Source: Glycomyces tritici
GTDB lineage: Bacteria > Actinomycetota > Actinomycetes > Mycobacteriales > Micromonosporaceae
Direction of reading: 5' to 3'
NCBI RefSeq assembly: GCF_030403505.1
Contig: NZ_JAUEMJ010000015.1
Location: 1 to 64,000 of the forward strand
Length of the DNA: 64,000 nt
Shown: piece after piece, positions 1-9,566 of the stretch
Position numbering within the stretch: position 1 is the first letter of the stretch
How the letters are laid out: each line of letters begins with the position of its first letter
Program-made: the position numbers and the translations under genes
Notes under the pieces: model-generated
Seen by the model: only the letters and a program-made list of their open reading frames with translations
What the model was told of the DNA's origin: nothing
Database searches by the model: none

Positions 1-132
1 GGGTCGGGTCGGGTCGGGTCGGGTCGGGTCGGGTCGGGTCGGGTCGGGTCGGGTCGGGTCGGGTCGGGTCGGGTCGGGTCGGGTCGGGTCGGGTCGGGTC
101 GGGTCGGGTCGGGTCGGGTCGGGTCGGGTCGG
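1..132. repeat. GGGTC pentanucleotide microsatellite
   Basis: Twenty-six perfect head-to-tail copies of GGGTC fill bases 1-130, followed by a partial GG. The array touches the window edge, so its true length is unknown and copy number may be an assembly artefact. No gene is seen between it and base 285. Confidence 0.97.
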
Positions 133-285
133 CGACCACGGTAGGACGCAGTCGCCGCGCCAGCACTGCGCCCGGCACTGAATGGCCGTGATCCGCGCCA
201 CTCAGCGGGATTCGCTGTCACGTTCGCGGGCCGCCGCGGTTCAACCGGATGTCAGCGTCACCGCGAAACGAACCGGAGCACAACC

Positions 286-633
286 ATGACCATCGCCCAC
301 ATCATCGTCACCATCGCCGCCGCGCTCTGGGTGGGCTTCTCGGCCTACTCGATCTTCACCAAGGCCGCCTTCGTGGTCGAGCCCCTCCAGAACTACGGCG
401 TGCCGCAGTCGTGGTGGCCGTGGCTCGGCCTCGCCAAGGCCGCCGGCGCGCTCGGTCTCATCGTCGGCCTGTTCATTCCGTTCATCGGCGTGGCCGCCGC
501 CGTCGGCATCATCCTCTACTTCCTCGGTGCGGTCGTCACCGTGCTGCGGGCCCGCTCGTACGCCACGGTGGTCTACCCGGTCATGTACCTGGTCCCGGCC
601 GCCGCGGCGCTCATCCTCGGGGCCCTGGCCTGA
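286..633 (+). CDS. DoxX-like small integral membrane protein
   Basis: A 115-residue, very hydrophobic protein with four predicted membrane segments (about residues 3-22, 43-63, 65-87 and 93-113). The WVGFSAYSIF start and the K-A-A-G-A-L-G-L segment in the second helix fit the DoxX/DoxX-like family, whose members are small four-helix membrane proteins linked to redox stress in some bacteria; the exact reaction is not known. ATG 286 follows GGAGC seven bases upstream. It stands alone and converges with the AhpD-like gene across the hairpin at 721-741. The substrate is unknown. Confidence 0.75.
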   Translation: MTIAHIIVTIAAALWVGFSAYSIFTKAAFVVEPLQNYGVPQSWWPWLGLAKAAGALGLIVGLFIPFIGVAAAVGIILYFLGAVVTVLRARSYATVVYPVMYLVPAAAALILGALA

Positions 634-720
634 ACTCTGAGCCGCCCTGCCTCCTCTCCACTGTGCGGCGACAGCGCCGCCCGCCCTATCGCGGCAGTGC
701 CGCGAACCTCCAGCCGATCA

Positions 721-741
721 GGCCCGCGCCGAGCGCGGGCC
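721..741. terminator. hairpin between convergent genes
   Basis: Perfect inverted repeat GGCCCGCGC / GCGCGGGCC with a three-base loop. It lies between the DoxX-like gene (+) and the AhpD-like gene (-), so it can end transcripts from both sides. There is no clear T-run. Confidence 0.6.
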
Positions 742-755
742 CGATCGTGTGCGGC

Positions 756-1226
756 CTACTTCTGCCACTGCTCGGCGAAGGAGACGCCGACCTTCGGGTT
801 CCCGATGAGCGCCAGCGGGATGAAGTACCCGATCTGGCCGAGCACGGCCGTGAGGACGGTGAGCTCCTTGTCGCTGAAGTGCTTCGCGGCTTCGTCGAAC
901 AATTCGTCGCTGACGCGCTCGCCAGTCGGGTTGGGGGTGTGCACGGCCTCGGCGATGGCGAGTGCGGCCCGCTCGGCCTCGGTGAAGTACGGCGAGGTGC
1001 GCCAGGTGGCGACGGCGCCGAGCCGCTCGGGGGTGTCTTCCGCGTCGCCGAGCTGGCGGGCGGTGAAGTAGGAACTGCCGACGAGCTGGCCGACGCGCAG
1101 GCCCACCAGGTTGACGAGGGTCTTCGGCAGCACGCCTTCCTCGTTCACGCGGTTGACGGCCGCGGCGATCTCGCCGATGACGGGAAGGTGCTGGACGGGG
1201 TTCTCGATGCGGGGGTAGGTGCTCAT
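756..1226 (-). CDS. AhpD/carboxymuconolactone decarboxylase-like protein lacking the CxxC pair
   Basis: A 156-residue protein. The central helices (GLRVGQLVGSSYFTARQLGD, then a TEAERAALAIAEAV segment) follow the AhpD/CMD fold. In AhpD relatives the stretch after the first helix carries a CxxC peroxidase pair, as in NGCAFC. Here the equivalent bases encode GSSYF and the whole protein has no cysteine, so thiol chemistry of the AhpD type is not possible. It may be a decarboxylase-like enzyme or a non-catalytic member. The start at 1226 is chosen because AGAGGA lies nine bases upstream; longer readings run back through the LysR gene. It lies 95 bases after the LysR stop on the same strand and may be co-transcribed. 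Confidence 0.8.
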   Translation of the reverse strand: MSTYPRIENPVQHLPVIGEIAAAVNRVNEEGVLPKTLVNLVGLRVGQLVGSSYFTARQLGDAEDTPERLGAVATWRTSPYFTEAERAALAIAEAVHTPNPTGERVSDELFDEAAKHFSDKELTVLTAVLGQIGYFIPLALIGNPKVGVSFAEQWQK

Positions 1227-1321
1227 TGCGGTGTTCCTCTCGGGTTGGTCGGTACACCACAAGGACGAAAGCCGGGCCGGGAGTGTGACCGCTGGGTCCC
1301 ACGAAAGGGATGAGTCCCGCG

Positions 1322-2197
1322 TCACATGGAGGCGAGTTCGCGAACGACCTCGACGAACCCGCGCACGAGCGGTGAGTCGTCGGTGCCGCGCCAGGCCAGG
1401 GCGACGCGTAGCGGCTCGGCGTCGGTGAGCGGCACCCACGCCAGGTCCGGCCGGGCGTAGTAGGCGGCCATGCTCTGCGGTGCGAAGCAGATCGCGGCGC
1501 CCGCGGCGACCTGCTCGAGCATCTCTTCGACGTTGTCGTTCTGCGGGCCCCACAGCGGCGCCGAGCCGTCGGGCCGCGGGTTGACGGCCCACCAGTCGAC
1601 CCATGCGCGAGGCGCCTTGTCCGTCCACATGAGGGGCTCGTTGTTGGTCTCGACCACGGACACGCCCTCGCGTGCGGCGAGCCGGTGCCCGACCGGGAGG
1701 CCGACCACGCGCGGCTCGGCGTGGACCACGACGCTCCGGCAGCCGGTGAGGTCCGCTGGGAGCCAGACGAAAGCGACGTCGACCTGGCCTTCCCGCAGTG
1801 CCGACGCCTCGCCGCCCCAGTCGAAGCGCTTGGGTGCCACGCGAACGTTCGGGTGCCGGCGCGCGAACTCCGCGCGGGCCCGCGTGGTCAGTTCACCTGC
1901 GCCGCTCGCCTCGAAGCCGACCCGGAGCATCTGCCCGAGGCGGTGCCGATCCGCCACGGCCGCCACGCGATCGGCTGCCGCGACCGCTTCGGCGGCCGCG
2001 TCCAGCACCTCACGTCCGGCGTCCGTCGGCACGACGCCCGCCGGGGTCCGGTCGAAGATCCGCAGCCCCAACTCGGTCTCGAGCCGCTTGAGCGCGTACG
2101 AGAGCGCGGGCTGGCTCACGTACAGCGCCTTCGCCGCCCGTCCGAGGTTCCCGTGCTCGGCGATGGCGGTCAAGTACCGCAGCTGCCGCAACTCCAT
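1322..2197 (-). CDS. LysR-family transcriptional regulator
   Basis: A 291-residue protein with an N-terminal winged helix-turn-helix (MELRQLRYLTAIAEHG, then SQPALSYALKRLE, about residues 1-60) and a LysR substrate-binding domain from about residue 88. The length is normal for the family. It is divergent from the SDR gene at 2303, with a 105-base gap holding a T-N11-A palindrome, the classic LysR layout. ATG 2197 lies six bases after TATGAT (2204-2209, minus strand) with no Shine-Dalgarno sequence, so the transcript is probably leaderless. The palindrome overlaps this -10 box, which predicts autorepression. The likely target is the SDR gene; the effector is unknown. Confidence 0.92.
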   Translation of the reverse strand: MELRQLRYLTAIAEHGNLGRAAKALYVSQPALSYALKRLETELGLRIFDRTPAGVVPTDAGREVLDAAAEAVAAADRVAAVADRHRLGQMLRVGFEASGAGELTTRARAEFARRHPNVRVAPKRFDWGGEASALREGQVDVAFVWLPADLTGCRSVVVHAEPRVVGLPVGHRLAAREGVSVVETNNEPLMWTDKAPRAWVDWWAVNPRPDGSAPLWGPQNDNVEEMLEQVAAGAAICFAPQSMAAYYARPDLAWVPLTDAEPLRVALAWRGTDDSPLVRGFVEVVRELASM

Positions 2198-2203
2198 CCA
2201 GCG

Positions 2204-2222
2204 ATCATAAACGGCGTTTATG
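2204..2222. promoter_or_regulatory. LysR-type operator overlapping the lysR -10 box
   Basis: A perfect 17-bp palindrome, CATAAACG-G-CGTTTATG, spans 2206-2222. It contains the T-N11-A LysR core (T2208, A2220). The minus-strand -10 box TATGAT occupies 2204-2209, so a bound regulator would cover its own promoter. Confidence 0.8.
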
Positions 2223-2302
2223 GCCCGTTCCGATTCCGGTATTGGACGCCCCGCCCGCCGCAGGGGGATAAAGGTACGGACACTTCATTCGGAAGGAACA
2301 CC

Positions 2303-3160
2303 ATGAGCGACAACCCCACTCGCACCGCCGAAGGCCGCGTCTGGCTCATCACCGGCACCTCCGCCGGTTTCGGCCGCGCCATCGCCGAGGCCGCCCTCGA
2401 AGCCGGCGACACCGTGATCGCCACAGCCCGCAAGCCCGAGGCCCTGGACGACCTGGCCGCCGCCTACCCGGGCCGGGCCGTCCCGGTCCAGCTCGACGTC
2501 ACCGACCCGGCCCGCGTCAAAGCGGTGGTGGCCGAGGCCGTCCTCTGGTTCGGCCGCGTCGACGTCCTGGTCAACAATGCCGGCCGCGGGCACCTCGGCG
2601 CGGTCGAGGAGACCACCGACGGCGAACTGCGGTCCCTTATGGACCTGCACGTCTTCGGGCCCGCGAATCTGATCAGAGCCGCACTGCCGCACATGCGCGC
2701 TCGCCGGAGTGGCGCGATCGTGCAGCTCAGCAGCATGGGCGGGCGCATGTCGTTCCCCGGCGTGGGCGCGTACTCGGCGACGAAGTTCGCCTTGGAGGGC
2801 ATGAGCGCGGCCCTGGCCGCGGAAGTCCGGCCCCACGGGATCGACGTGCTCGTGGTCGAGCCGAGCGCGTTCCGCACCAGCTTCGCCGGTGGCGCGCAGA
2901 GCGAGTCGGCGCCGATCGACGCGTACGAGGAGACGGTGGGGCCGTTCCGGTCCACGTTCCCGACCACCGACGGGAAGCAGCCGGGCGACCCGGCGAAGGC
3001 CGCCAAGGCGATCCTCGCCGCCCTCGACGCTGAGCGGGTCCCGTTCCGGCTGGCCCTGGGCGACACCGCAGTCGACGCGATCAGGGCCGACCTCCAGGCC
3101 CAGACCGAGGAACTGGCGGCGTGGGAGCACGTCTCCCGCGCGATGAACTTCGACGCCTAG
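2303..3160 (+). CDS. short-chain dehydrogenase/reductase (SDR)
   Basis: A 285-residue classical SDR. Visible motifs are the nucleotide-binding TGTSAGFG (about residues 18-25), NNAG, the catalytic serine in VQLSSMGG, and YSATK (Tyr and Lys of the active site). Members oxidise or reduce alcohols and ketones with NAD(P)H; the substrate is not evident. The start at 2303 follows GGAAGGA seven to twelve bases upstream; readings from further upstream run through the LysR gene. It is divergent from that LysR regulator, which probably controls it. Confidence 0.9.
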   Translation: MSDNPTRTAEGRVWLITGTSAGFGRAIAEAALEAGDTVIATARKPEALDDLAAAYPGRAVPVQLDVTDPARVKAVVAEAVLWFGRVDVLVNNAGRGHLGAVEETTDGELRSLMDLHVFGPANLIRAALPHMRARRSGAIVQLSSMGGRMSFPGVGAYSATKFALEGMSAALAAEVRPHGIDVLVVEPSAFRTSFAGGAQSESAPIDAYEETVGPFRSTFPTTDGKQPGDPAKAAKAILAALDAERVPFRLALGDTAVDAIRADLQAQTEELAAWEHVSRAMNFDA

Positions 3161-3161
3161 T

Positions 3162-3572
3162 TCAGGGTCCGCCGGTCATGTCGGCATCACCGTCGGTCCC
3201 GACGGTGAGCAGCCAGCGCCAGCGCGGGAGTTCCGCGACGAGGCTCGCAGCGGTCAGGGCGCTCAAGGCGGCCGCGCCCCACCAGGGCCAGGCGATCCAG
3301 GCGGCGGCGACGCCGCCGGCCATGGTCGCGACGAGGATCGCGATGGTCACCCAGCCGGGGACGGGGACCATGGCCTGCGGTTTGTCGCCGGGGGTGGCGT
3401 ACACCGTGGGGAGGGCGACCGAGGCGAGGACGACGGCGATGGCGAGCGGGATGGAGATCTGGGCGAAGGCCGTGCCGATGGCGGCCCAGGCGCCGATTTC
3501 GGTGGCGAAGCGCAGCAGGGCCGCTCGCCGCCGGGTCGGCGAGGCGGCGCCGAGATCGTGAACGGGGGTCAT
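3162..3572 (-). CDS. small integral membrane protein
   Basis: A 136-residue protein with a charged N-terminus and about four hydrophobic segments (residues 25-40, 42-58, 72-92 and 93-113). It has no motif I recognise. The start at 3572 gives MTPVHDLGAA; the longer reading is antisense to dnaE. It lies downstream of dnaE on the same strand with a hairpin (3625-3654) between them, and its stop sits one base from the stop of the convergent SDR gene. Function unknown. Confidence 0.6.
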   Translation of the reverse strand: MTPVHDLGAASPTRRRAALLRFATEIGAWAAIGTAFAQISIPLAIAVVLASVALPTVYATPGDKPQAMVPVPGWVTIAILVATMAGGVAAAWIAWPWWGAAALSALTAASLVAELPRWRWLLTVGTDGDADMTGGP

Positions 3573-3624
3573 GCGCTCATCTTGGCGCAGTGCACCGTGG
3601 ACGCTCCGACCGGTGGCAGGCGAG

Positions 3625-3654
3625 GGGCCCGGTCGCTTTCCAGCGGCCGGGCCC
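3625..3654 (-). terminator. hairpin after dnaE
   Basis: Inverted repeat with 13-base arms (GGGCCCGGTCGCT / AGCGGCCGGGCCC, one G-T pair) and a TTCC loop, starting 14 bases beyond the dnaE stop. No T-run follows. Confidence 0.6.
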
Positions 3655-3667
3655 GGTCGTCGTGCAC

Positions 3668-6600
3668 CTACCCGACGAGGGCGCCCACGCCGAGGATCGC
3701 CTTGAGGTCGGCCGAGAGTTCGACCGAGGGCCGCACGCGCCACTGGTCGCCGAGGGCGAGCAGGGTCGTCTTCGGCCCGTTCGCGAGCTGGACGCGTACC
3801 TGGGCTTCGCCGCGGTGGGTCTTGAACGTGTCGGAGAGCTTCTCGATGAGGTCGGGGTTCACCGCCGCGGCCCGCAGCGCGAGCGTGACCGGCGCCGAAT
3901 TCGACTCCGGCCCCCTCGACGTGTCGAGGACGGCGAGGTCCTGGGCGATGAGCTGGGCGGTGCCGTCGCGGCGGTCGAGTTTGCCCTTGACGCAGCACAC
4001 GAGGTCGTCCGCGAGCGAATCGGAGACGAGCTCGTACGTGTTGGGGAAGAAGCGGACCTCGATCGAGCCGGCCAGGTCCTCCAGGGTCGCGGAGGCCCAC
4101 AGCTTGCCCTGCTTGGTGACGCGCTTGGCGACGTTCTGGAGGATGCCCGCGACGCGCACGTTCGCGCCGTCGGCGATCTCCTCGCCGTGGAGCGCCGCGA
4201 CCGGGCGGTCCGCATTGGACGAGAGGAGCCGCTCGAAGCCGTTGAGCGGGTGGTCGGAGACGTACAGGCCGAGCATCTCGCGCTCGAAGGCGAGCTTGTC
4301 GCGGCGGTCCCATTCGTCGTCCGAGATGGTGAGGTCGACGCCGAGGGTCTCGGTCGTGTCCTCCATCATGCCGCCGAACAGGTCGAACTGGCCGCGGGCC
4401 TCCTCCTTCTTGATGGAGACCATCGCGTCGATCGCCTTCTCGTGCACCTCGGCGAGGCCGCGGCGGGCGTGCCCGAGCGAGTCGAACGCGCCCGCTTTGA
4501 TGAGCGACTCGACGGTGCGCTTGTTGCAGACCGGCGCGGGGACCTTCTGGAGGAAGTCCTTGAAGTCGGCGTAGGCGCCCTTCTCCTCGCGGGCCTCGAT
4601 GATGCCGGCGACGACGTTCGCGCCGACGTTGCGGACGGCGCCCATGCCGTAGCGGATGTCGGTGCCGACCGGGTGGAACATGTGGCGCGACTCGTTGACG
4701 TCCGGCGGCATGACGGTGATGCCCATGCGGCGGCATTCGGAGAGGTAGATCGCCGCCTTGTCCTTGGAGTCGCCCACGGAGGTGAGCAGTGCGGACATGT
4801 ACTCGGCCGGGTAGTTGGCCTTGAGGTAGGCGGTCCAGTACCCGACGAGGGCGTAGCCGGCGGCGTGCGACTTGTTGAACGCGTACCCGGCGAAGGGGAG
4901 CATGATGTCCCACAGGGTCTTGATCGAGTCCTTCGAGTAGCCGTTGCCGAGCATGCCGGCCTCGTAGTCGGCGTACATCTTCTCCAGGACGTCGATCTTC
5001 TTCTTGCCCATGGCCTTGCGGAGCATGTCCGCCTGGCCCATCGTGAAGCCCGCCAGCTTCTGGGCGATGCGCATGATCTGCTCCTGGTAGACGATCAGGC
5101 CGTACGTCTCCGAGAGGATGTCCTCCAGGGCCTCGCCGAGCTCGGGGTGGAGCGGGACGACCTCCTGGCGCTTGTTCTTGCGGTCGGCGTAGTTGTTGTG
5201 GGAGTTCGCGGCCATCGGGCCGGGCCGGTAGAGGGCGTTGACGGCGATGATGTCGTTGAACTCGGTGGGCTGCATGCGCTTGAGGAGCTCGCGCATGGCG
5301 CCGCCGTCGAGCTGGAACACGCCGAGGCTGTCGCCGCGGGCGAGCAGCTCGTAGGCCTTCGGGTCGTCCGTGGCGAGCGTGTCGAGGTCGATCTCGACGC
5401 CCCGGTTGAGCTTGATCGCCTCGATGGCGTCGCCGATGACGGTGAGGTTGCGCAGGCCCAGGAAGTCCATCTTCAGGAGGCCGATGTCCTCGCAGGACGG
5501 GTAGTCCCAACCGGTGATGATCGATCCGTCCGGCCTGGCCCACATCGGGATGCAGTCGATGAGCGGCTGCGAGGAGAGGATGACCGCGCAGGCGTGGACG
5601 CCGGCGTTGCGGATCAGGCCCTCGAGGCCGAGCGCGGTGTCGAAGATCTGGCGGACGTCGTTGTCGTTCTCGATGAGGGCCCGGACCTCGCCGGCCTCCT
5701 TGTACCGCGGGTGGCTCGAGTCGACGATGCCCGAGAGCGGGATGTCCTGGGCCGCGACCGGCGGCGGGAGGGCCTTGGTGATGCGTTCGGCGATGGAGAA
5801 GCCGGGCTGGCCGTGGTGGACGCGGGCGGCGTCCTTGATCGCGGCCTTGGTCTTGATCGTGCCGAAGGTGATGACCTGGGCGACGAACTCCTTGCCGTAC
5901 TTGTCGGTCGCGTAGGTGATCATCTCGCCGCGGCGGCGGTCGTCGAAGTCGATGTCGATGTCGGGCATCGAGACGCGCTCGGGGTTGAGGAACCGCTCGA
6001 ACAGGAGGCCGTGCTCGATCGGGTCGATGTTCGTGATCTTCATGGCGTACGCGACGAGCGAACCGGCGGCCGAGCCGCGGCCGGGGCCGACGTAGATGCC
6101 GATGGAGCGGGCGTGGCTGATGAGGTCGGCGACGACGAGGAAGTACGAGGGGTACCCGGCGTTGATGATGACGTTCAGCTCGAGGTCGGCCCGCTCGAGG
6201 TAGCCGGCGGGGACCTCCTTGCCGGGGAAGCGCTCCTTGAGGCCTTCCATGACCAGCTGGCGCAGCCAGGAGCCCTGGTCGTGGCCTTCGGGGACGTCGA
6301 TGACGGGCATCCGGTCCTGGACGGCGAAGATCTCGTCGTACGACTCGACCATCTCGGCCACGAGGAGGGTGTTCGCGCAGCCCTCCTGCCACATCTCGTC
6401 GGAGCGGACGCCGTACATCTGCTCGGCGGAGCGCAGGAAGTAGCCCTGGCCGTCGAACTTGAAGCGCTTCGGGTCGTCCAGTGTGGTGCCGGACTGGACG
6501 CACAGGAGCGCGGCGTGCGTGTCCTTCTGGGCCTCGGTCACGAAGTGGGAGTCGTTGGTGACCAGCGGCGGGATGCCCATCTTCTTGCCCAGCTCGTACA

Positions 6601-7210
6601 GCTCGTTCTTGACGCGCTGCTCGATGTCGTTGCCGTGGTCCATGATCTCGAGGAAGAAGTTCTCGGCCCCGAAGATGTCCCGGTAGTCGGAGGCGGCCTG
6701 GTAGGCCTCGTCCATCTGGCCCAGGCGCATGCGGGTCTGCACTTCGCCGGAGGGGCAGCCGGTGGTGGCGACGATGCCCTGCGAGTGCTGCGCGACGAGC
6801 TCGCGGTCCATGCGCGGCTTGTAGTAGTAGCCCTCGAAGGAGGCGAGGCTGGACATGCGGAAGAGGTTCCGCAGTCCCGTGGAGTCCTTGGCGACCATGG
6901 TCATGTGCGTGTAGGAGCCGGCGCCGGAGAGGTCGTCGCCGCGCTGGGAGGGCTGGCCCCACCAGACGGGCTTCTTGTGGAATCGGTCGTGCGGCGCGAG
7001 GTAGGCCTCAATGCCGATGATCGGCTTCACGCCGGTCTTCTTCGCCTGCTGATAGAAGGCGTATCCGCCGTACATGTTCCCGTGGTCGGTCATCGCGATC
7101 GCGGGCTGGCCCAGCCGCTCCGCCTCTGCGAACAGGGGTTTGAGTTTCGCAGCCCCGTCGAGCATCGAGTACTCGGTGTGCACATGCAGGTGGACGTACT
7201 GGTTCGACAC
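3668..7210 (-). CDS. dnaE: DNA polymerase III alpha subunit
   Basis: A 1180-residue replicative polymerase. The order is: PHP domain at the N-terminus ([13 protein letters not shown], then MTDHGNMYG), the palm with the acidic motif PDIDIDFDD and the GRGSAAG loop, the fingers ([14 protein letters not shown]), the helix-hairpin-helix region, and an OB fold near the C-terminus ([14 protein letters not shown]). The length fits the actinobacterial DnaE1 type. The GTG at 7210 is chosen because GGGAG lies a few bases upstream and the protein then begins [11 protein letters not shown]; the longer reading adds 29 basic residues that do not look like DnaE. The PHP histidines are present, so intrinsic proofreading is possible. 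Confidence 0.97.
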   Translation of the reverse strand: MSNQYVHLHVHTEYSMLDGAAKLKPLFAEAERLGQPAIAMTDHGNMYGGYAFYQQAKKTGVKPIIGIEAYLAPHDRFHKKPVWWGQPSQRGDDLSGAGSYTHMTMVAKDSTGLRNLFRMSSLASFEGYYYKPRMDRELVAQHSQGIVATTGCPSGEVQTRMRLGQMDEAYQAASDYRDIFGAENFFLEIMDHGNDIEQRVKNELYELGKKMGIPPLVTNDSHFVTEAQKDTHAALLCVQSGTTLDDPKRFKFDGQGYFLRSAEQMYGVRSDEMWQEGCANTLLVAEMVESYDEIFAVQDRMPVIDVPEGHDQGSWLRQLVMEGLKERFPGKEVPAGYLERADLELNVIINAGYPSYFLVVADLISHARSIGIYVGPGRGSAAGSLVAYAMKITNIDPIEHGLLFERFLNPERVSMPDIDIDFDDRRRGEMITYATDKYGKEFVAQVITFGTIKTKAAIKDAARVHHGQPGFSIAERITKALPPPVAAQDIPLSGIVDSSHPRYKEAGEVRALIENDNDVRQIFDTALGLEGLIRNAGVHACAVILSSQPLIDCIPMWARPDGSIITGWDYPSCEDIGLLKMDFLGLRNLTVIGDAIEAIKLNRGVEIDLDTLATDDPKAYELLARGDSLGVFQLDGGAMRELLKRMQPTEFNDIIAVNALYRPGPMAANSHNNYADRKNKRQEVVPLHPELGEALEDILSETYGLIVYQEQIMRIAQKLAGFTMGQADMLRKAMGKKKIDVLEKMYADYEAGMLGNGYSKDSIKTLWDIMLPFAGYAFNKSHAAGYALVGYWTAYLKANYPAEYMSALLTSVGDSKDKAAIYLSECRRMGITVMPPDVNESRHMFHPVGTDIRYGMGAVRNVGANVVAGIIEAREEKGAYADFKDFLQKVPAPVCNKRTVESLIKAGAFDSLGHARRGLAEVHEKAIDAMVSIKKEEARGQFDLFGGMMEDTTETLGVDLTISDDEWDRRDKLAFEREMLGLYVSDHPLNGFERLLSSNADRPVAALHGEEIADGANVRVAGILQNVAKRVTKQGKLWASATLEDLAGSIEVRFFPNTYELVSDSLADDLVCCVKGKLDRRDGTAQLIAQDLAVLDTSRGPESNSAPVTLALRAAAVNPDLIEKLSDTFKTHRGEAQVRVQLANGPKTTLLALGDQWRVRPSVELSADLKAILGVGALVG

Positions 7211-7512
7211 GCTTCGCTCCCGCTTTGACCTGTGGTTTCGCCCGCTGCGGGCCCCTGCGCGGCTGCCTTCAGCACCGGCGCGGGCGGCCCGGTTCAAGAC
7301 CTTCCACCCTATCGCCTCGCGCCGCGCGGCCGCGCGGACTCGGCACCCGGAATGCCCTCCCTCTCAGCCCCTCGCGACCCTCCTGGAAAGGCCGCGACAC
7401 GCCGTTACCACGCCGCCCGAAAACGGGCAAACAATCCACAGGGTCGTTTCGGTTATCCACAGGAGAAAAATTAATTCTTGCCGGTTGTCGGTACTTCACG
7501 GACAGTTGACAT
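7211..7512. other. dnaE / DUF4192 divergent intergenic region with a DnaA box
   Basis: This 302-base gap separates two divergent genes. It holds a perfect DnaA box TTATCCACA at 7453-7461 and a weaker CAATCCACA at 7432-7440. An AT-rich patch (AGAAAAATTAATTC) follows the first. A single box could allow DnaA control of either neighbour; no promoter is certain. Confidence 0.5.
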
Positions 7513-8493
7513 ATGCACACGACACAAGCGAGAATCCGCCTCAACGGCCCCACCGATCTTCTTACGACAGTGCCTCTGCTGCTCGGTTTCCATCCCGACC
7601 ACAGCCTCGTGATCGTGGGCCTTCGCGACGGCGAACTCCAGTGCACGTTCCGGGTTGACCTGCCGGGTTCGGCCGATCATCTGGAGCACCTGCCCGACCT
7701 CACCGGCCAGTTGAGCCTCAACGAATGCGACGGCTGCGTGGTCGTCGTCTACGGCGAGGCCGAGCTCGCTCAAGCGGTCGCCGAGCGCGTGGCGATCCGG
7801 CTCCACGACGCCGGGATCGCACCGCTCGACCTGCTGCGGGTCGCGGAGGGCCGCTGGTTCAGCCTCACCTGCCGCAAGGCCTGCTGCCCGGTCGAGGGAC
7901 TGCAGCTCCCGGAGACCTCGGCGGCCTCCTGCGAGGTGGCGGTCGCGGGCGGCTACGCGGAGGCCGATCGAAGCGCCGTCGCCGCCCAGCTCGCACCGGC
8001 CCCGGTGGGCAGGCGCGCGGCGGTGGCGCGGGCGGTCTTTGCGGCGCTCACCACGGACGCCGAATTCGACTGGGCCGCACAGCGGGACCACGACCTCCAG
8101 GCGATCGACCGCTGGATGGACGCGAAGTCCCTCCCCGAACCGGAGGCGATCGCCGCGGTGGGTCTCGCGCTCGGCGACCTGGACATCCGCGACTACGCGC
8201 TGCGGCGCATCAACTCGGGGCGGTTCGAGGGCAACCGGCTGGACCTGTGGCTCTGGGTGACCCGGCATCTGGAGGACGACCTGGTGGCCCCGGCCGCGAC
8301 GGTGGCGGGCTTCGCCGCCTACCGCTTCGGCAACGGCGTACTCGCCTTGGAGGCCTTCGAACTCGCATTGAAGGCGAGTCCGCACTACCAGCTCGCGCAG
8401 ATGCTCATGGCCGCCCTGCAGGCGGGGATCCCGCCGGGCGCGCTGTCGCGGATCGGCTGCGGCGACCGGGAGGAAGCAGAGGTCAACGACTGA
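7513..8493 (+). CDS. DUF4192 family protein
   Basis: A 326-residue soluble protein. The N-terminal pattern, I-R-L-N-G-P-T-D followed by VPLLLGFHPDHSLVIVGLR, is the DUF4192 signature found across actinobacteria. The C-terminal half is helical (RFEGNRLDLWLWVTRHLED, then ALEAFELALKASPHYQLAQM). The biochemical role of the family is not established. ATG 7513 has no strong Shine-Dalgarno sequence. It is divergent from dnaE. Confidence 0.85.
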   Translation: MHTTQARIRLNGPTDLLTTVPLLLGFHPDHSLVIVGLRDGELQCTFRVDLPGSADHLEHLPDLTGQLSLNECDGCVVVVYGEAELAQAVAERVAIRLHDAGIAPLDLLRVAEGRWFSLTCRKACCPVEGLQLPETSAASCEVAVAGGYAEADRSAVAAQLAPAPVGRRAAVARAVFAALTTDAEFDWAAQRDHDLQAIDRWMDAKSLPEPEAIAAVGLALGDLDIRDYALRRINSGRFEGNRLDLWLWVTRHLEDDLVAPAATVAGFAAYRFGNGVLALEAFELALKASPHYQLAQMLMAALQAGIPPGALSRIGCGDREEAEVND

Positions 8494-8530
8494 CCGACCC
8501 GATCGAAGCCGATCTCACTGCCCACCGGCC

Positions 8531-8583
8531 ACCCACGCACCCACGCACCCACGCACCCACGCACCCACGCACCCACGCACCCA
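8531..8583. repeat. 8-bp tandem repeat ACCCACGC
   Basis: Six perfect copies of ACCCACGC (8531-8578) plus a partial copy lie between the DUF4192 stop and the MobA-like gene. The region is outside any supported gene and is expected to vary by slippage. Confidence 0.92.
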
Positions 8584-8721
8584 CCACTACTAACCCACCG
8601 GCCGCACTGAAACCAAAGAAGGAGAACAACAATCCATGACCAACAGAGTCCGCAGGAAACCCAAAGCAAGTGACCGCGCAGCAGCACCCCGCCACCGCGG
8701 AGTGATCGCTACGCTGGGGGC

Positions 8722-9354
8722 ATGGTTGAGCAGCTTGGCGGCTTTGCCGCGATCATCCTCATCGGCGGCAAGGCGCGGCGATTCGCCGGGTGCGCGAAGA
8801 GCGAACTGGTGGTCGGCGGTTCGACGATCCTGGAGCGAATGCTCTCGGCCACCGAGGACGCGGTGTTCCGAGTGGTGGTGGGCACGCGGCCCTCCGACGC
8901 CAAGCCCCTCCCGGAGGGGGTGCTCGAGGTCCTGGAGGATCCGCCGAGTTCCGGCCCGGCCCGCGCGGTGCAGGCCGGCCTGGCAGCAGTCCCGGACGAC
9001 TGCGACCGGGTGGCGATCCTCGGCGGCGACCTGCCGTTCCTGACCTCCGAGGCGCTGCGCCTGCTCCAGCAGCACGCGAGCGGAACCGGCCCGGACGGCG
9101 GAGACGACCGCAAGCGAGGGGCGCTGTTCTGCGACAACGCAGGTCGAAGGCAGTGGCTGTGCGGCGTGTGGCCCACCGACCCGGTCCGCCGAAACGCGGC
9201 CGAGGTCGAACCGGGGGCCCCGGCGAGGCTCTTGTTCACCGGCATCGAGGTCGAGACCGTCACCTGGGAGGACGCGAGTCCGCCCCCGTGGTTCGACTGC
9301 GACACACCGGACGACCTCGCCCAAGCCCGAACTTGGGCCGCCGACCTCAAATAG
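8722..9354 (+). CDS. MobA-like NTP transferase (molybdenum cofactor guanylyltransferase family)
   Basis: A 210-residue nucleotidyltransferase. The N-terminal IILIGGKARRFAGCAKSEL matches the family pattern LxGGxSxRxGxxK that binds the nucleotide, and ILGGDLPFL carries the metal-binding aspartate. MobA attaches GMP to molybdopterin, but related enzymes act in other pathways, so the substrate is open. A molybdopterin oxidoreductase at 58956-60446 makes a cofactor role plausible. TACGCT (8710-8715) lies exactly six bases before ATG 8722 with no Shine-Dalgarno sequence, so translation is probably leaderless. Confidence 0.8.
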   Translation: MVEQLGGFAAIILIGGKARRFAGCAKSELVVGGSTILERMLSATEDAVFRVVVGTRPSDAKPLPEGVLEVLEDPPSSGPARAVQAGLAAVPDDCDRVAILGGDLPFLTSEALRLLQQHASGTGPDGGDDRKRGALFCDNAGRRQWLCGVWPTDPVRRNAAEVEPGAPARLLFTGIEVETVTWEDASPPPWFDCDTPDDLAQARTWAADLK

Positions 9355-9528
9355 CGGCAATACGCGAACAGCGCCACTGCTTACCGAACCTGAGGCGTCC
9401 GACCCGATCTGAACGCGCCACCCGGCGCGACGAGTCGGAACTACCGCATCGAGGCGGTCAACGACGACCGTCGGCCAGTCGCTCCAAAGCGACGGCCCTC
9501 AACACCGTGCACGCAACTACAACAGGGC

Positions 9529-9566
9529 GGGTGGGCGAGGGGGGTGGGGGCGGGGGGGGGAGGGGC
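9529..9566 (+). other. G-run tract
   Basis: Dense guanine runs (GGG, G6, G5, G9, G4) on the plus strand could fold as a G-quadruplex. They lie in the 492-base gap between the MobA-like gene and the rhomboid gene, which holds no supported gene. Confidence 0.5.

Noticed and set aside
3162..6962. Very long open frame antisense or out of frame to dnaE, and a similar one on the plus strand at 3590-7228
   Set aside because: Both are by-products of high third-position GC in dnaE; their compositions are Arg/Pro- or Gly/Val-rich without domains. Only the last 136 codons of the first form a separate gene.
8531..8583. Direct repeats that might look like a CRISPR array
   Set aside because: Eight-base units without spacers; plain tandem repeat. 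No cas gene is present.
8636..9043. Open frame with AAGGAG upstream, overlapping the MobA-like gene
   Set aside because: It becomes Ser/Arg/Pro low-complexity inside the MobA-like gene, and the NTP-transferase motif is in the other frame.
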